A stretch of DNA of 45,275 nucleotides from an uncultured Oscillospiraceae bacterium (GTDB lineage Bacteria > Bacillota > Clostridia > Oscillospirales > Acutalibacteraceae). Below, piece by piece: positions 34,540 to 42,163 of this stretch (position 1 is the stretch's first letter; every line of letters begins with the position of its first letter). The stretch covers positions 1 through 45,275 of the forward strand of contig UQWL01000019.1 of NCBI GenBank assembly GCA_900544715.1. Reading direction: 5' to 3'. A model generated the notes under the pieces. The model was not told the DNA's origin, searched no databases, and was given only the letters and a program-made list of their open reading frames with translations. The position numbers were made by a program, and so were the translations under genes.

Positions 34540-35907
34540 ATGAACGGCCTTCATCTGAATCACTGCTTCCCCCTTGTGGGGGAGGATTACGCCCTGCTGC
34601 GGCAAAACCCGGACCGTGGCTTCCGTCTGGAGGCTTATCTGCGCCTTGGAGGCGGCGATGCCGTGTTCCACCCCGGCCTTTCCGCTCAGGCTTATCTGGA
34701 AGAGCAGCTCGTTTTCTACCGGGAGGAAAATTGCCGGCTCGTTCAGCTTTACGTCTATCTTTCGGAATTCCTTGACCGACCGCTTGATTCGCACGCCTTC
34801 TCCCAGCTGGAAGCATATCTGGAAACGCTGCGACAGAAGCACCTGCGGGCCTTGCTGCGCTTCGCTTATGAGGAGGAAGCCGACCGAAAAAACGGCCCCG
34901 TGACTGCTCAAATTCTAGCGCACGCCAACCAAATCGGCATGTGGATGGAGCAGCACGAAGCGCTTGTGTATGAAACCGTTGCCGCCCTTCAGGCAGGCTT
35001 CAACGGCGCATGGGGCGAATGGCATACGGCAAAACACCACCACAGCGGCAAAAAGCTGATGGAAGCCGTCTGCCAAATGGCGCCTGCCCGGCTCCCCATC
35101 CAGGTGCGCACTCTGCCGATTTGGGAAAAAGCGCCCAATCAGGAGCAAGGGCGCATCGGCTTCCACGATGATTATCTCGTTGGCGCGCATTTTAAGTGGA
35201 ATAGCGACCGCGGGCGCCTGTGGAACCGGCGCGAGCGTACCTTCTGCGCACTTTCCCGCCTGCGTTTCAACGATGGGGAAATGCCCTGGGGCAAGGATAC
35301 CGTCTACCAGAAGGGCCGGATCGACGGCTTGCAGATGCTCGCCTGCTGTGCAAACCATAGCCTCTCCACCCTGAGCATTGCACATAATTACCGGGAGGGA
35401 GGCGGCAGCTTCAATCTGCTCCGCTGGCAAGGCGAAACCCTTACCCCGGAGCAGCTGGATTTTTACCGCTGCCCGTACCACCCGAGCTATTTCACGGATG
35501 GCTCTGGGAGGCCGCTGAACCGCACTGTATTCGACTATCTGTGCGATCATCTGGGGTATCAGCTCCATCTGCTCGATTGCAAGGCGCACCGGGATGTAAA
35601 GAGCAAAGACTTTACATATGAGATTTGCTTCACACTTCTGAACACAGGATTTGCCCTGCCCTACACGCTCTCCAGGCTCACCGTTTCCATTTCGAATCCG
35701 GCTGGAAGGGTGGTTGAGTATGAAGCTTCTTACCAACCGGAGCAACTCGCCAGCGGGGAAAAGGCGAGCTTTATTGTGCCTGTGTGCGCCGAAGAGGGGA
35801 GTAAACTTGGCATCCGGCTGTGTCACCCGCTCGCGCCGGCGTTCTCTGCCCGCTTTGCCAATGCGGTTCCCTTTGAAAATGGATGCAATATGGTAGGGAT
35901 TTTATAG
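34540..35907 (+). CDS. DUF4874/DUF4832 protein, glycoside hydrolase-like
   Basis: 455 residues. The N-terminal NPDRGFRLE (about 23-31) and the barrel-like continuation (FNGAWGEWHT, FHDDYLVGAHF) match the DUF4874 domain. The C-terminal half with IAHNYREGGG and a beta-sandwich end (FTYEICFTLLNTGF) matches DUF4832. Members are suspected carbohydrate-active enzymes of the TIM-barrel type, but activity is not established to my knowledge. No signal peptide, so probably cytoplasmic. GGAGG lies 7 nt before the ATG. It follows trmD by 44 bp and may share its transcript. Confidence 0.75.
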   Translation: MNGLHLNHCFPLVGEDYALLRQNPDRGFRLEAYLRLGGGDAVFHPGLSAQAYLEEQLVFYREENCRLVQLYVYLSEFLDRPLDSHAFSQLEAYLETLRQKHLRALLRFAYEEEADRKNGPVTAQILAHANQIGMWMEQHEALVYETVAALQAGFNGAWGEWHTAKHHHSGKKLMEAVCQMAPARLPIQVRTLPIWEKAPNQEQGRIGFHDDYLVGAHFKWNSDRGRLWNRRERTFCALSRLRFNDGEMPWGKDTVYQKGRIDGLQMLACCANHSLSTLSIAHNYREGGGSFNLLRWQGETLTPEQLDFYRCPYHPSYFTDGSGRPLNRTVFDYLCDHLGYQLHLLDCKAHRDVKSKDFTYEICFTLLNTGFALPYTLSRLTVSISNPAGRVVEYEASYQPEQLASGEKASFIVPVCAEEGSKLGIRLCHPLAPAFSARFANAVPFENGCNMVGIL

Positions 35908-35940
35908 AAGGCACGAAACCGCTGAAAAATAAAACCGGAG

Positions 35941-35981
35941 GGGCCGCTGCAAATGATTTTGCAACGGCCCTTTTCCTTTTT
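35941..35981 (+). terminator. Terminator after the DUF4832 gene
   Basis: GGGCCGCTGCAAA pairs with TTTGCAACGGCCC, followed by TTTTCCTTTTT. The convergent spoIIR gene may also use the stem. Confidence 0.88.
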
Positions 35982-36015
35982 CGATATTGATAAAACCACA
36001 CATTGCCAGGCGCGT

Positions 36016-36756
36016 CTATCTCTCATCCGCCCGGCCATTCCTCAGCAGGGGGAAAAGCACTTGACGGATGGATAACGGCTCTGTTTTTGCCTCTTGATCC
36101 ACTTTGGTCACGGTGAAATAATCCGTTGTCACACCGTCCTCCTCCGGCTCATCCCGCAGGTATTCCCGCAGCCGCTCAATCCACTCCACAATCTTGAAAC
36201 GCGGCTCATATTTGGGGGAAGTGCGCACAATTTTTTCTTCTTTCCCATCCAGCACGCCGTCAAGCTCCACGCCGCCCTGTGCGGCGGGCAGGCACATCGG
36301 CGGAAACATCACGCACCACCAGTTATGCCCTTCCCCGTTGCCAATAATCACGCGCACCGCCCGGTAGCGCCCGGCCGGGAGCGTCACCTCATCCTCATAA
36401 GTACGGGTATCAAAATACTCCTCGCTGACGGTAATATGAACCTCATACGTATAGCCCCGTTTCATCACCTCACTGCGCGCCGCCTGCTCCAGCCGCGGGA
36501 GCGCCTGTTCGATGGCCTGCTCTGCCTCATCCGCCGTCAGGGAGCCGTCAAAAATATGCGCGCCTTCCTCCAGCACCGCATCCCGCACCTGTAGCTTCAG
36601 CGCCTGATCCGCATCGCTGTCTGAATTGGCCAAAACATGAAGGCGCAGCACGCTCTCCCGGATTTGCGCACAGGAAGAGGCAAAGCTCGTCACACTGCAA
36701 AGGGATGCCACCAGCACGGCGCACAAAAGCGCGGCCTCGATTCGTTTCAGCTTCAT
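36016..36756 (-). CDS. spoIIR: Stage II sporulation protein R
   Basis: 246 residues. SpoIIR is secreted from the forespore and triggers SpoIIGA to process pro-sigma-E in the mother cell. A signal sequence (MKLKRIEAALLCAVLV...) precedes the family motifs IRESVLRLHVLANSDSDADQ and GHNWWCVMFPPMC. Start 36756 follows GAGAGGA by about 10 nt; the longer frame to 36867 overlaps ispE and is unlikely. A promoter lies just upstream. Its presence implies the organism can sporulate. Confidence 0.92.
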   Translation of the reverse strand: MKLKRIEAALLCAVLVASLCSVTSFASSCAQIRESVLRLHVLANSDSDADQALKLQVRDAVLEEGAHIFDGSLTADEAEQAIEQALPRLEQAARSEVMKRGYTYEVHITVSEEYFDTRTYEDEVTLPAGRYRAVRVIIGNGEGHNWWCVMFPPMCLPAAQGGVELDGVLDGKEEKIVRTSPKYEPRFKIVEWIERLREYLRDEPEEDGVTTDYFTVTKVDQEAKTEPLSIRQVLFPLLRNGRADER

Positions 36757-36808
36757 AAAAATCCCGTCCTCTCTTTGAGTACCAAGAGTATGGACAGGAT
36801 TTTTTACC

Positions 36809-36836
36809 ATTATACAGGGAATCCCCTGTTTTTCAA
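36809..36836 (-). promoter_or_regulatory. spoIIR promoter with palindrome in the spacer
   Basis: Minus-strand TTGAAA (36836-36831), 16-bp spacer, TATAAT (36814-36809). The palindrome ACAGGG, 4 nt, CCCTGT (36814-36829) fills the spacer exactly. The form is sigma-A like. I see no good sigma-F pattern, although sigma-F control would be expected. Confidence 0.5.
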
Positions 36837-36838
36837 TC

Positions 36839-37726
36839 TCACTGCATTGTTTCTTCCATAACGGCACAGCCCTCTTCTACCGGGCGGCAGAGGAACACAT
36901 CCGGCACAACCGCCCTGAGCTTTTCGGCGCAACTCTGCGCGGCCTCCCGCGTGTCAAACAGGCCGAATACCGTAGGCCCGCTGCCGCTCATGCAGCAGCC
37001 GAGCGTGCCATACTCCCGCATGAGCGCCTTAATCTTTACCCGCTCCGGCACGTCGATCACCTGCTCAAAAACATTCCCCGCCAGCCTGCCAACGCCTTCC
37101 AAATCCTCCGCCAGCAGGGCGCTCAGCATGCCCTGTTTATCCGGCGCGCGCAGATTCGGTGCGGTATCACACAAATGATACGCCTGCGCGGTGGAAATCC
37201 CCTGCGCGGGCTTCGCCAGCACAATAAAGCAATCCGGTAGCTCCGGCACGGGGGTGAGCAGCTCCCCGATATGCTGGGCCAGCATCGTGCCCCCCTGTAG
37301 GCAAAAGGGAACATCCGCGCCCAGCGTCAGGCCGATTTTGTTGAGCGCGCGCATTTTAAGCCGTGTGCCATACAGCCTGTCCAACGCCAGAAGCGTTGCC
37401 GCGGCATCCGCGCTGCCCCCGGCGAGCCCGGCGGCAAAGGGAATTGCCTTATGGATTGTGATCGAAACGCCATCGTTTGCCACTTTCGCCGCCTCAAAAA
37501 ACGTGCGCGCCGCTTTGAATGCCAAATTCGTCTCATCCGTGGGGAGGCGCTCGTCCGAGCAGGCAAGGCGGATTCCTCCCCCTGCCCCCGTGCGCTCCAC
37601 TGTGACCGTATCATACAGGTCAATAGACTGCATCACCATCCACAGGCTGTGGTAGCCGTTGTCGAGCCGCCCGACGATATCGAGCATCAAATTAATTTTT
37701 GCCGCTGCTTTTACTGTAACGCGCAT
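36839..37726 (-). CDS. ispE: 4-diphosphocytidyl-2-C-methyl-D-erythritol kinase
   Basis: 295 residues of the GHMP kinase family. IspE phosphorylates CDP-methylerythritol in the non-mevalonate isoprenoid pathway. AAAKINLMLDIVGRLDNGYH opens the protein, the ATP loop reads PFAAGLAGGSADAAA, and CCMSGSGPTVFG is the third GHMP motif. The stop codon abuts the spoIIR promoter. The gene is preceded by two tandem copies of the structured repeat within a 483-bp gap. Confidence 0.95.
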   Translation of the reverse strand: MRVTVKAAAKINLMLDIVGRLDNGYHSLWMVMQSIDLYDTVTVERTGAGGGIRLACSDERLPTDETNLAFKAARTFFEAAKVANDGVSITIHKAIPFAAGLAGGSADAAATLLALDRLYGTRLKMRALNKIGLTLGADVPFCLQGGTMLAQHIGELLTPVPELPDCFIVLAKPAQGISTAQAYHLCDTAPNLRAPDKQGMLSALLAEDLEGVGRLAGNVFEQVIDVPERVKIKALMREYGTLGCCMSGSGPTVFGLFDTREAAQSCAEKLRAVVPDVFLCRPVEEGCAVMEETMQ

Positions 37727-37843
37727 AAAACCGCCGCCTTTCCAAATTCAGGAGCTTCTCTTTCCCTCTATACTCCCTGCAAAACGCTCCATAGATTCTA
37801 AACGTTAGAGCCATTTAAAGCTCTTTTCAAAGCGCCCCTCCGC

Positions 37844-37945
37844 GAAAAATGACGTTGCCGCATCGCGGCAGGAGGCGTTTCGCGCCGACAGGCATTTTTC
37901 CAATGCTTCAAAATGCTTCAAACTTTGTTTGAAGCTTTCATACCA
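37844..37945 (+). repeat. Dispersed structured repeat, copy 2
   Basis: Same plan as copy 1. Hairpin a pairs TGCCGC with GCGGCA, hairpin b GGCGT with GCGCC (T-G pair). An extra ~10 nt duplicates AATGCTTCAA before the terminal stem GCTTCAAAC, TTT, GTTTGAAGC (37915-37935). The 3' edge reads TTTCATA rather than TATTATA. Confidence 0.85.
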
Positions 37946-37954
37946 TTCCTCTCC

Positions 37955-38046
37955 GAAAAATGGCGTTGCCGCACCGCGGCAGGAGGCGTTTCACGCCGAC
38001 AGGCATTTTTCCAATGCTTCAAACTTTGTTTGAAGCTATTTTACCA
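37955..38046 (+). repeat. Dispersed structured repeat, copy 3
   Basis: Ten bp after copy 2 and in the same orientation. About five changes in 85 positions against copy 1, two of them the swapped pair of the terminal stem (38016-38036). All four stems are intact. Confidence 0.88.
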
Positions 38047-38096
38047 TGAAAAACCCCCTCGGGGAAGTTGGTTTGAGAAATTCCGCTTTTGAAAGA

Positions 38097-38125
38097 TTGT
38101 CAAGCGCCATATTCAGTGGTAAAAT
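38097..38125 (+). promoter_or_regulatory. Promoter of the GtrA-like gene
   Basis: TTGTCA (38097-38102), 17-bp spacer, TAAAAT (38120-38125), about 85 bp before the start. Confidence 0.65.
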
Positions 38126-38209
38126 AAAATGACTTTTGTACATGATCTTACAGGCGAAGCATGTGAAGGCATCCAGAGCGTTTGAAACACCATTCAGGAG
38201 GATGATCGA

Positions 38210-39244
38210 TTGGAACGGATCTACATTCTTTTACCGGAAGAGAACCAGCTCGCCTCTTGGCAGGCGGCCTGCCAGGCGCTCGGCGTCGAGTGTGCGGCCG
38301 CCGTTGCGGGCGAAAACAAAAAAGATGACTTGCAGGCGGCCTTGCGCGGCGGGGCGGACTATGTCCTTTTGCCCCACCAGAGCTATTCCCCTGCGGAATT
38401 TGCAGCAGCGTGGGCGCAGCGCGCGGAATGCAGCTGCGTAGTTGGGGCAAGCAGCGGGGGCTTTTCCGCCTGGCTCTCTAAAATGCTGCTCTCCTATTTT
38501 ACGATGCGCTGGCTGCCCGCCGGCGCGCCGGCCTTTGTGTTGATCCGGGCGGACAAGCTCGCCCCACTGCTCGACTGTGTGCCGGAAACAGGGCCTAGCA
38601 CCGCTGCCTTCCTCGCGGCGGCGGCGGAATACGCAGGAGTATCCGTCAAATGGGTCCCTTGCATCTCCGGCGAAGCGGCAGGGGCCGTATTCGCCTGGTT
38701 TTTGCTGCATATTTTCACCGCCTACGGTACCTATCTCCACGCGGGCGAGCATATGCGCGCACTGGAAGCCTCCACTGAGGAAAAGCCGGATCACGGCTAC
38801 CACACGGCCTTTGAAAAGCTGCTGGGCCTCGTCAACCATGAGATCGTCAGCTATGTGTTCTTCGGCCTGCTGACCACCGTCGTCTCCATGGTTACATTTT
38901 ATCTCTTCAACGAGCTTTTGGGCAAGGCGCGGTTTTTAGGGAACAAAAACTACCTGATCGCCAACGCGCTTTCCTGGATTGCGGCAGTGCTCTTTGCGTT
39001 TGTCACCAATAAGCTCTTCGTTTTTAGCAGCCGGAGCTGGAAGGCCGCCGTCGTGTGGAAGGAATTCGCCGGTTTTATCTCCGCGCGGCTGTTCTCCCTG
39101 CTGGTGGATATGGGGCTGATGTATCTGTTCGTTAGCGCGATGGGAATGCGCGAGATGATTGCAAAACTCATCGTGCAGATCGTGATCGTCATCATCAACT
39201 ATGTATTTAGCAAACTGTTTATCTTCCGCAAACAAAAAAAATAG
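38210..39244 (+). CDS. GtrA-like membrane protein with N-terminal glycosyltransferase-like domain
   Basis: 344 residues. The C-terminal 135 residues hold four membrane helices with the GtrA pattern (FFGLLTTVVSMVTFYLF, FAFVTNKLFVF, VIVIINYVFSKLFIFRK). GtrA-type proteins are thought to move lipid-linked sugars across the membrane. The N-terminal ~190 residues resemble the layout of a GT-A glycosyltransferase that is short and lacks a DxD motif, so it may be a degenerate or binding-only domain. The start is TTG at 38210 with AGGAGG eight nt upstream. It stands alone after its own promoter. Confidence 0.78.
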   Translation: MERIYILLPEENQLASWQAACQALGVECAAAVAGENKKDDLQAALRGGADYVLLPHQSYSPAEFAAAWAQRAECSCVVGASSGGFSAWLSKMLLSYFTMRWLPAGAPAFVLIRADKLAPLLDCVPETGPSTAAFLAAAAEYAGVSVKWVPCISGEAAGAVFAWFLLHIFTAYGTYLHAGEHMRALEASTEEKPDHGYHTAFEKLLGLVNHEIVSYVFFGLLTTVVSMVTFYLFNELLGKARFLGNKNYLIANALSWIAAVLFAFVTNKLFVFSSRSWKAAVVWKEFAGFISARLFSLLVDMGLMYLFVSAMGMREMIAKLIVQIVIVIINYVFSKLFIFRKQKK

Positions 39245-39266
39245 CACAATTTCAACACATGGAGTA

Positions 39267-39295
39267 TAGACAGTGCCCCCTGCTCATGATATAAT
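39267..39295 (+). promoter_or_regulatory. Promoter of the MBL-fold gene
   Basis: TAGACA (39267-39272), 17-bp spacer, TATAAT (39290-39295). A leader hairpin (CCGTGGAAA 39324-39332 with TTTCCACGG 39339-39347) lies between it and the ribosome site. Confidence 0.65.
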
Positions 39296-39366
39296 CGCAG
39301 GGTATCTCTGATCTCCTATCCTACCGTGGAAATGGGATTTTCCACGGAGCAATTGAGGTTTCTTGC

Positions 39367-40386
39367 ATGTTTAAAAAAATCGCCACCTATTTTATGGTCA
39401 CCTTGATGTCCCTTATTTTTCTGCTGGATATCCTGACCGTCGCGCTGTATAACCACTATGAAAAGCGCTACACCGTCACACCGGAGCCTACGGTAAAAAC
39501 AGCCGGGGCGGATCGGATCCATTTTTTGAATACCGGCAATTCCGATGCCATCCTGCTGGAGAGCGACGGCCATTTCGCCTTGATCGACGCAGGCGATTCC
39601 TCCGATAACTACCGCCGCAAGCATGGCGCGGTCGGCTATGAGCAAATCGTGCTGGATTATGTAAAAAAGACAGCCATAAATGCAGAGGGCAAGGTTGTGC
39701 TTGACTTCATCCTGCCGACGCATTGCCATTACGACCATATCGGCGGCTTCCGCTGGATCATCAACGACCCGGATATCACGATTCAAAAAGCTTATCTAAA
39801 GCCCTTTCACCCGGAAATTCTCAAGAGTATGGAAAAAAACAAGTGGGGGCTCGATATCGTTTACAAGGAAACGGTCGCGGCACTTAAAAAACGAAATATC
39901 CCAATCGTCTCCGACCTGCCGGACGGGCCTTTTTCTTTTGGCAGCTTCACCTTACAGTTTTTTAATACTGTAACCGACATGTCGAAGCCCCATGCGGGTG
40001 AAAACGTCAACTCCGTTGGCGTAAAGGTCTCCAAAGGCAAGCGCACCGCCTTCCTCGCGGCCGATATCTCCACGGAAGGCGGGCTGGAAAACAAAATCGC
40101 GCCGCTGGTCGGCAGGGTGGATTTGCTCAAAGTAGGCCATCACGGCTACACAACAGCAACCAATCCATTTTTCATCCGCACGCTTCATCCCAAAATTGCA
40201 ATCGTTACAAACCAGCTTGGTAAAATTTATCCCAACGTCAAGTGGAACCTAGTGATGATCGCGCATGCCTCCGTGTATGCTACGGTCAACCACAATGGGA
40301 TCATCGCCGCCTTTACGGACGATGGGCAAATCCAGCTGACCGATCAAATCCATGACGGCAGCGCTAAAATTACCATTCGAGAATAA
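39367..40386 (+). CDS. ComEC-like metallo-beta-lactamase-fold hydrolase, membrane-anchored
   Basis: 339 residues. An N-terminal membrane helix (about 8-28) puts the hydrolase domain outside. The zinc motif THCHYDHIGG contains the HxHxDH pattern (His119, His121, Asp123, His124), and LLKVGHHGY matches the ComEC-type VGHHGS. Relatives act on DNA or phosphoesters, or are of unknown role. The rest of ComEC (channel) is absent, so it is a free-standing hydrolase. GAGG is 8 nt before the ATG. It is monocistronic with its own promoter and terminator. Confidence 0.85.
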   Translation: MFKKIATYFMVTLMSLIFLLDILTVALYNHYEKRYTVTPEPTVKTAGADRIHFLNTGNSDAILLESDGHFALIDAGDSSDNYRRKHGAVGYEQIVLDYVKKTAINAEGKVVLDFILPTHCHYDHIGGFRWIINDPDITIQKAYLKPFHPEILKSMEKNKWGLDIVYKETVAALKKRNIPIVSDLPDGPFSFGSFTLQFFNTVTDMSKPHAGENVNSVGVKVSKGKRTAFLAADISTEGGLENKIAPLVGRVDLLKVGHHGYTTATNPFFIRTLHPKIAIVTNQLGKIYPNVKWNLVMIAHASVYATVNHNGIIAAFTDDGQIQLTDQIHDGSAKITIRE

Positions 40387-40449
40387 AAGCACAGTGGCGC
40401 CGGAACGGGGGAATTGCGAGGCCTCCATCCATTACATACGAAAGAGAAG

Positions 40450-40481
40450 AAGGCAGGCAATCAAAATGCCTGCCTTTTTTT
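40450..40481 (+). terminator. Terminator of the MBL-fold gene
   Basis: AAGGCAGGCA pairs with TGCCTGCCTT around a 7-nt loop, followed by a T-run through 40481. Confidence 0.92.
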
Positions 40482-40556
40482 CCTACAAAATGCATTCCAC
40501 AAAACCTGCCGTGACCGCACGGGATGAAAAGATGCACCGGGGATTAACGGCTGTTT

Positions 40557-41684
40557 TTATCGGTCATTGTTCACTACAATTTCTCCCTTAGTGATCACCA
40601 TTCGGATTTCCATATCCCGATCCAGCACGAGGAGATCCGCGCGCTTGCCCTGCGCAATGCTGCCCGTCTCCTTATCCGCATGGATCACGCGGGCCGGATT
40701 GATCGTGCAGGATTTGAGCGCCTGACGGAATGGAATGCCAAACCGCAGCACGTTGCGGAATTCATCATAGAGGTTCGTCGTGCTCGCCGCAATCGTCCCA
40801 TCCGAGAGCAAGGCTTTTCCGTCACGCACATAAACCTTCTGCCCGCCCAGCTCAAAATCGCCATCCGCAAGCCCGGAGGCCATCATCGCATCGCTTACGA
40901 TCACGCTGCGGTCTTCCCCAAGAAGCTGGAACGCAATGCGCAGGGTGGCCGGTGCGATATGAAAGCCATCGCAGATCAGCTCCGCCGTGACCGAATCGCT
41001 GTCAAACACGGCACCGACCACACCGGGCGCGCGCGAACCCAGCTGCGTCATCGCGTTAAACAAATGCGTCGCATGGGAAAACCCGGATTCAAAAGCCTTT
41101 GCGGCCGTTTCATAATCGGAGTTGGTGTGCGCAGCGGATACTGTGCAGTATGCCTTGGCCCGCGCGGCAAAGGCATTGGAGCCCTCCGCCTCCGGCGCCA
41201 CGTCAACTAAACACACGGGGCAAGTCCCATGCAGCTTTAAAAACTCCTCAAGATCCGGTTTTCGAATAAAATCCCCGCATTGGGCGCCCTTCTTGGCGGC
41301 AGAGATATAGGGGCCTTCCATGTTGATGCCGTGTATGTAAGCGCCGCATTCATGGCCACGATAATCGCGGGCTACCCGCAGGCTCTCTGCAAGCTGCTCA
41401 AAAGGAAGCGTCATCGTGGTAGGGCAAAAAGAGGTCACACCATGGTTCGCCAGGTGCCGCGACATTCCCGCAAGCGATTCCTCCTTTGCATCGCAAGTGT
41501 CGCCGCCCATTGCGCCATGCGTATGGATATCGATAAACCCAGGCACCACCGTGCAGCCGGAAAGATCAATCCCACTGCCCGCCTGGGCGCCGCCGACCTG
41601 CGCCAAAACCCCATCCTCCACTGCAATATCGCCCTTCTGGGGCAAAAACGCTTCGTTATAATATACGGTATTCTTTAAAATCAT
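40557..41684 (-). CDS. nagA: N-acetylglucosamine-6-phosphate deacetylase
   Basis: 375 residues of the amidohydrolase superfamily. NagA removes acetate from GlcNAc-6-phosphate, feeding amino-sugar catabolism and cell-wall recycling. Seen: GFIDIHTHG (His54, His56), NMEGPYIS with metal-ligand Glu123, AHTNSDY, HATHLFNAM, ELICDGFHI and the catalytic Asp in VSDAMMASG. Start 41684 follows AGGAG by 9 nt. nagB is not adjacent. A decayed copy of the structured repeat lies about 60-160 bp upstream and may carry its -10 element. Confidence 0.95.
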   Translation of the reverse strand: MILKNTVYYNEAFLPQKGDIAVEDGVLAQVGGAQAGSGIDLSGCTVVPGFIDIHTHGAMGGDTCDAKEESLAGMSRHLANHGVTSFCPTTMTLPFEQLAESLRVARDYRGHECGAYIHGINMEGPYISAAKKGAQCGDFIRKPDLEEFLKLHGTCPVCLVDVAPEAEGSNAFAARAKAYCTVSAAHTNSDYETAAKAFESGFSHATHLFNAMTQLGSRAPGVVGAVFDSDSVTAELICDGFHIAPATLRIAFQLLGEDRSVIVSDAMMASGLADGDFELGGQKVYVRDGKALLSDGTIAASTTNLYDEFRNVLRFGIPFRQALKSCTINPARVIHADKETGSIAQGKRADLLVLDRDMEIRMVITKGEIVVNNDR

Positions 41685-41744
41685 ACGTCTGTTCTCCTAT
41701 TCTATCTGAAATGGCCGGGCGTCCCCCAGCTGCTGTCAGTATCC

Positions 41745-41842
41745 CATGATGCCGCCCTGCGGCAGGAGGCGCTTTGTATGGATCGAAATTTTTCCAATGC
41801 TTCAAAAATGCTTCAAACTTCGTTTGAAGCTATTATATCACA
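41745..41842 (+). repeat. Dispersed structured repeat, copy 4 (decayed)
   Basis: Hairpin a (TGCCGC/GCGGCA) and the terminal stem GCTTCAAAC, TTC, GTTTGAAGC (41810-41830) are intact, and the end TATTATA is kept. The 5' arm of the outer stem and hairpin b have been lost or altered. Like copy 2, it has the AATGCTTCAA-type duplication. Confidence 0.78.
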
Positions 41843-41869
41843 GCCTAAGTGAAAATTCCACATGGTAAA

Positions 41870-41899
41870 CGAAACGGCCGCAGTCCCCCGCAGCCGTTT
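41870..41899 (-). terminator. Terminator of the spoVA operon
   Basis: Minus-strand AAACGGC (41899-41893) pairs with GCCGTTT (41878-41872), with further GC pairing inside, followed by CGTTTACC. Confidence 0.65.
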
Positions 41900-41902
41900 C
41901 CA

Positions 41903-42163
41903 TCAGCTATGCAGTTGTGTTCTCAGGCCTGCATGCCATCCCTCATTTGCCTGTTTCAGGCGTATGACAGCACGAACGGTCCGCAGCGCCGTAAAGGCAA
42001 CCATTAGCCCGATGATCACCTTCCGAAGCACCGACAGCGTTCTCAGCGTATTCGAGGCCAACGCCAGCATACGAAGGTCACGCAGCATCTCATCCATAAT
42101 ATAAACAGTCCTTTCCAGCACAAAACGCAGTTTAAAAGATTCATCTTTCAAACTTTTATCCAT
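41903..42163 (-). CDS. Small membrane protein of unknown function overlapping spoVAD
   Basis: Up to 86 residues. It begins at 42163, its ATG overlapping the spoVAD stop by 8 nt. A shorter start at 42097 (64 residues) has AAAGGA about 11 nt upstream and is equally possible. It is Arg/Leu-rich with one hydrophobic segment (VIIGLMVAFTALRTV). It occupies the place where spoVAE is normally found but has no similarity to SpoVAE, which is larger and has several helices. A sporulation role is inferred from operon position only. Confidence 0.6.
   Translation of the reverse strand: MDKSLKDESFKLRFVLERTVYIMDEMLRDLRMLALASNTLRTLSVLRKVIIGLMVAFTALRTVRAVIRLKQANEGWHAGLRTQLHS

Noticed and set aside
32949..38046. 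Repeat copies read as a CRISPR array
   Set aside because: Copies are about 92 bp, spaced by kilobases or 10 bp, with no unique spacers and no cas genes.
37844..38046. Repeats as ordinary rho-independent terminators
   Set aside because: They lie 5' of the minus-strand genes, share sequence well beyond a stem-loop, and have no T-run after the terminal hairpin on the plus strand.
41862..42104. 80-codon plus-strand frame
   Set aside because: Shadow of the small spoVAD-linked gene and its terminator.
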